The notes beneath the pieces were generated by a model, which was not told the DNA's origin, searched no databases, and was given only the letters and a program-made list of their open reading frames with translations. Position numbers and translations under genes: made by a program. A DNA stretch of 46,348 nucleotides from a virus: IMG/VR virus record IMGVR_UViG_3300029989_001049, positions 1 to 46,348 of that record. One strand, written 5' to 3'. Positions 46,343 to 46,348 of this stretch are shown piece by piece (positions within the stretch are counted from its first letter, which is position 1; each line of letters starts with the position of its first letter).

Positions 46343-46348
46343 TGCTGA
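46339..46348 (+). CDS. Start of the next gene, probably the RND pump (partial)
   Basis: ATGATGCTGA begins inside the adaptor stop codon (ATGA overlap at 46339-46342). In such operons the inner-membrane RND transporter usually follows. Only three codons are visible, so the product is inferred from context. Confidence 0.4.

Noticed and set aside
1-46348. CRISPR arrays, tRNA, rRNA or insertion sequences
   Set aside because: No regularly spaced repeats, tRNA-like cloverleafs or IS transposases were seen other than the phage DDE transposase.

Overview
The window is a stretch of high-GC bacterial chromosome, most likely from a betaproteobacterium of the order Burkholderiales, judging by codon use, BcepMu-type phage genes and the host genes at both ends. 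It carries one apparently complete transposable (Mu-like) prophage. Its boundaries can be read directly: a 6-bp target duplication, CGAGTC, at 165-170 and 42415-42420 flanks an element that starts TG at 171 and ends CA at 42414 (42,244 bp). Inverted pairs of a GATAAA-type sequence, probably transposase binding sites, lie just inside each end.

The prophage has two divergent halves meeting at a repressor/early promoter switch near 29.95 kb. The right half (30.06-42.28 kb, plus strand) is the early region: a Ner-like regulator, a BcepMu gp16-type DNA-binding protein, small unknown proteins, a coiled-coil protein, the DDE transposase (A), the AAA+ target activator (B), winged-helix proteins, a DUF3164 protein, an HU-like protein, zinc-ribbon and HNH proteins, GemA, and last a Mor/C-type late activator. 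The left half (28.3 kb down to 0.27 kb, minus strand) is late: M15 endolysin, holin, nested Rz/Rz1 spanins, SGNH hydrolase, Mu gp25/26/27-like proteins, large terminase, portal, Mu F, Mu G, protease with nested scaffold, cement protein, gpT capsid, head-tail joining proteins, then a lambda-like non-contractile tail (tube, G/GT frameshift chaperone, tape measure, M, L, K, I, J). The virion would be a siphovirus with a Mu head. An SRAP gene sits next to the left end. A short minus-strand lysogeny block (repressor, ORF6C-like protein, a membrane protein, two small ORFs) lies between the switch and the lysis genes.

The most unusual feature is a late-control signal present exactly three times, upstream of the endolysin, protease and tail gene K, the positions of Mu Plys, PI and PP. 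Each copy has the perfect dyad TAAACCGGTTTA followed by GCTACC and, at a fixed distance, a CATG-N4-CATG element containing the start codon. It is probably the target of the Mor/C-like protein at 41873. Three late-region gaps (14.0-14.3, 17.6-17.7 and 20.8-20.9 kb) can fold into strong RNA structures and may hold undescribed phage RNAs. A 17-bp dyad-containing sequence occurs twice in the gene at 32345-33307 in different reading frames, so it looks like a DNA site.

Host DNA on the left holds only the start of a patatin-like phospholipase gene. On the right are a DUF2238 (YjdF-like) membrane protein, a two-component system, and the periplasmic adaptor of an RND efflux pump. The prophage inserted between the divergent patatin and DUF2238 genes, 19 bp (after the duplication) upstream of the latter's first ATG.
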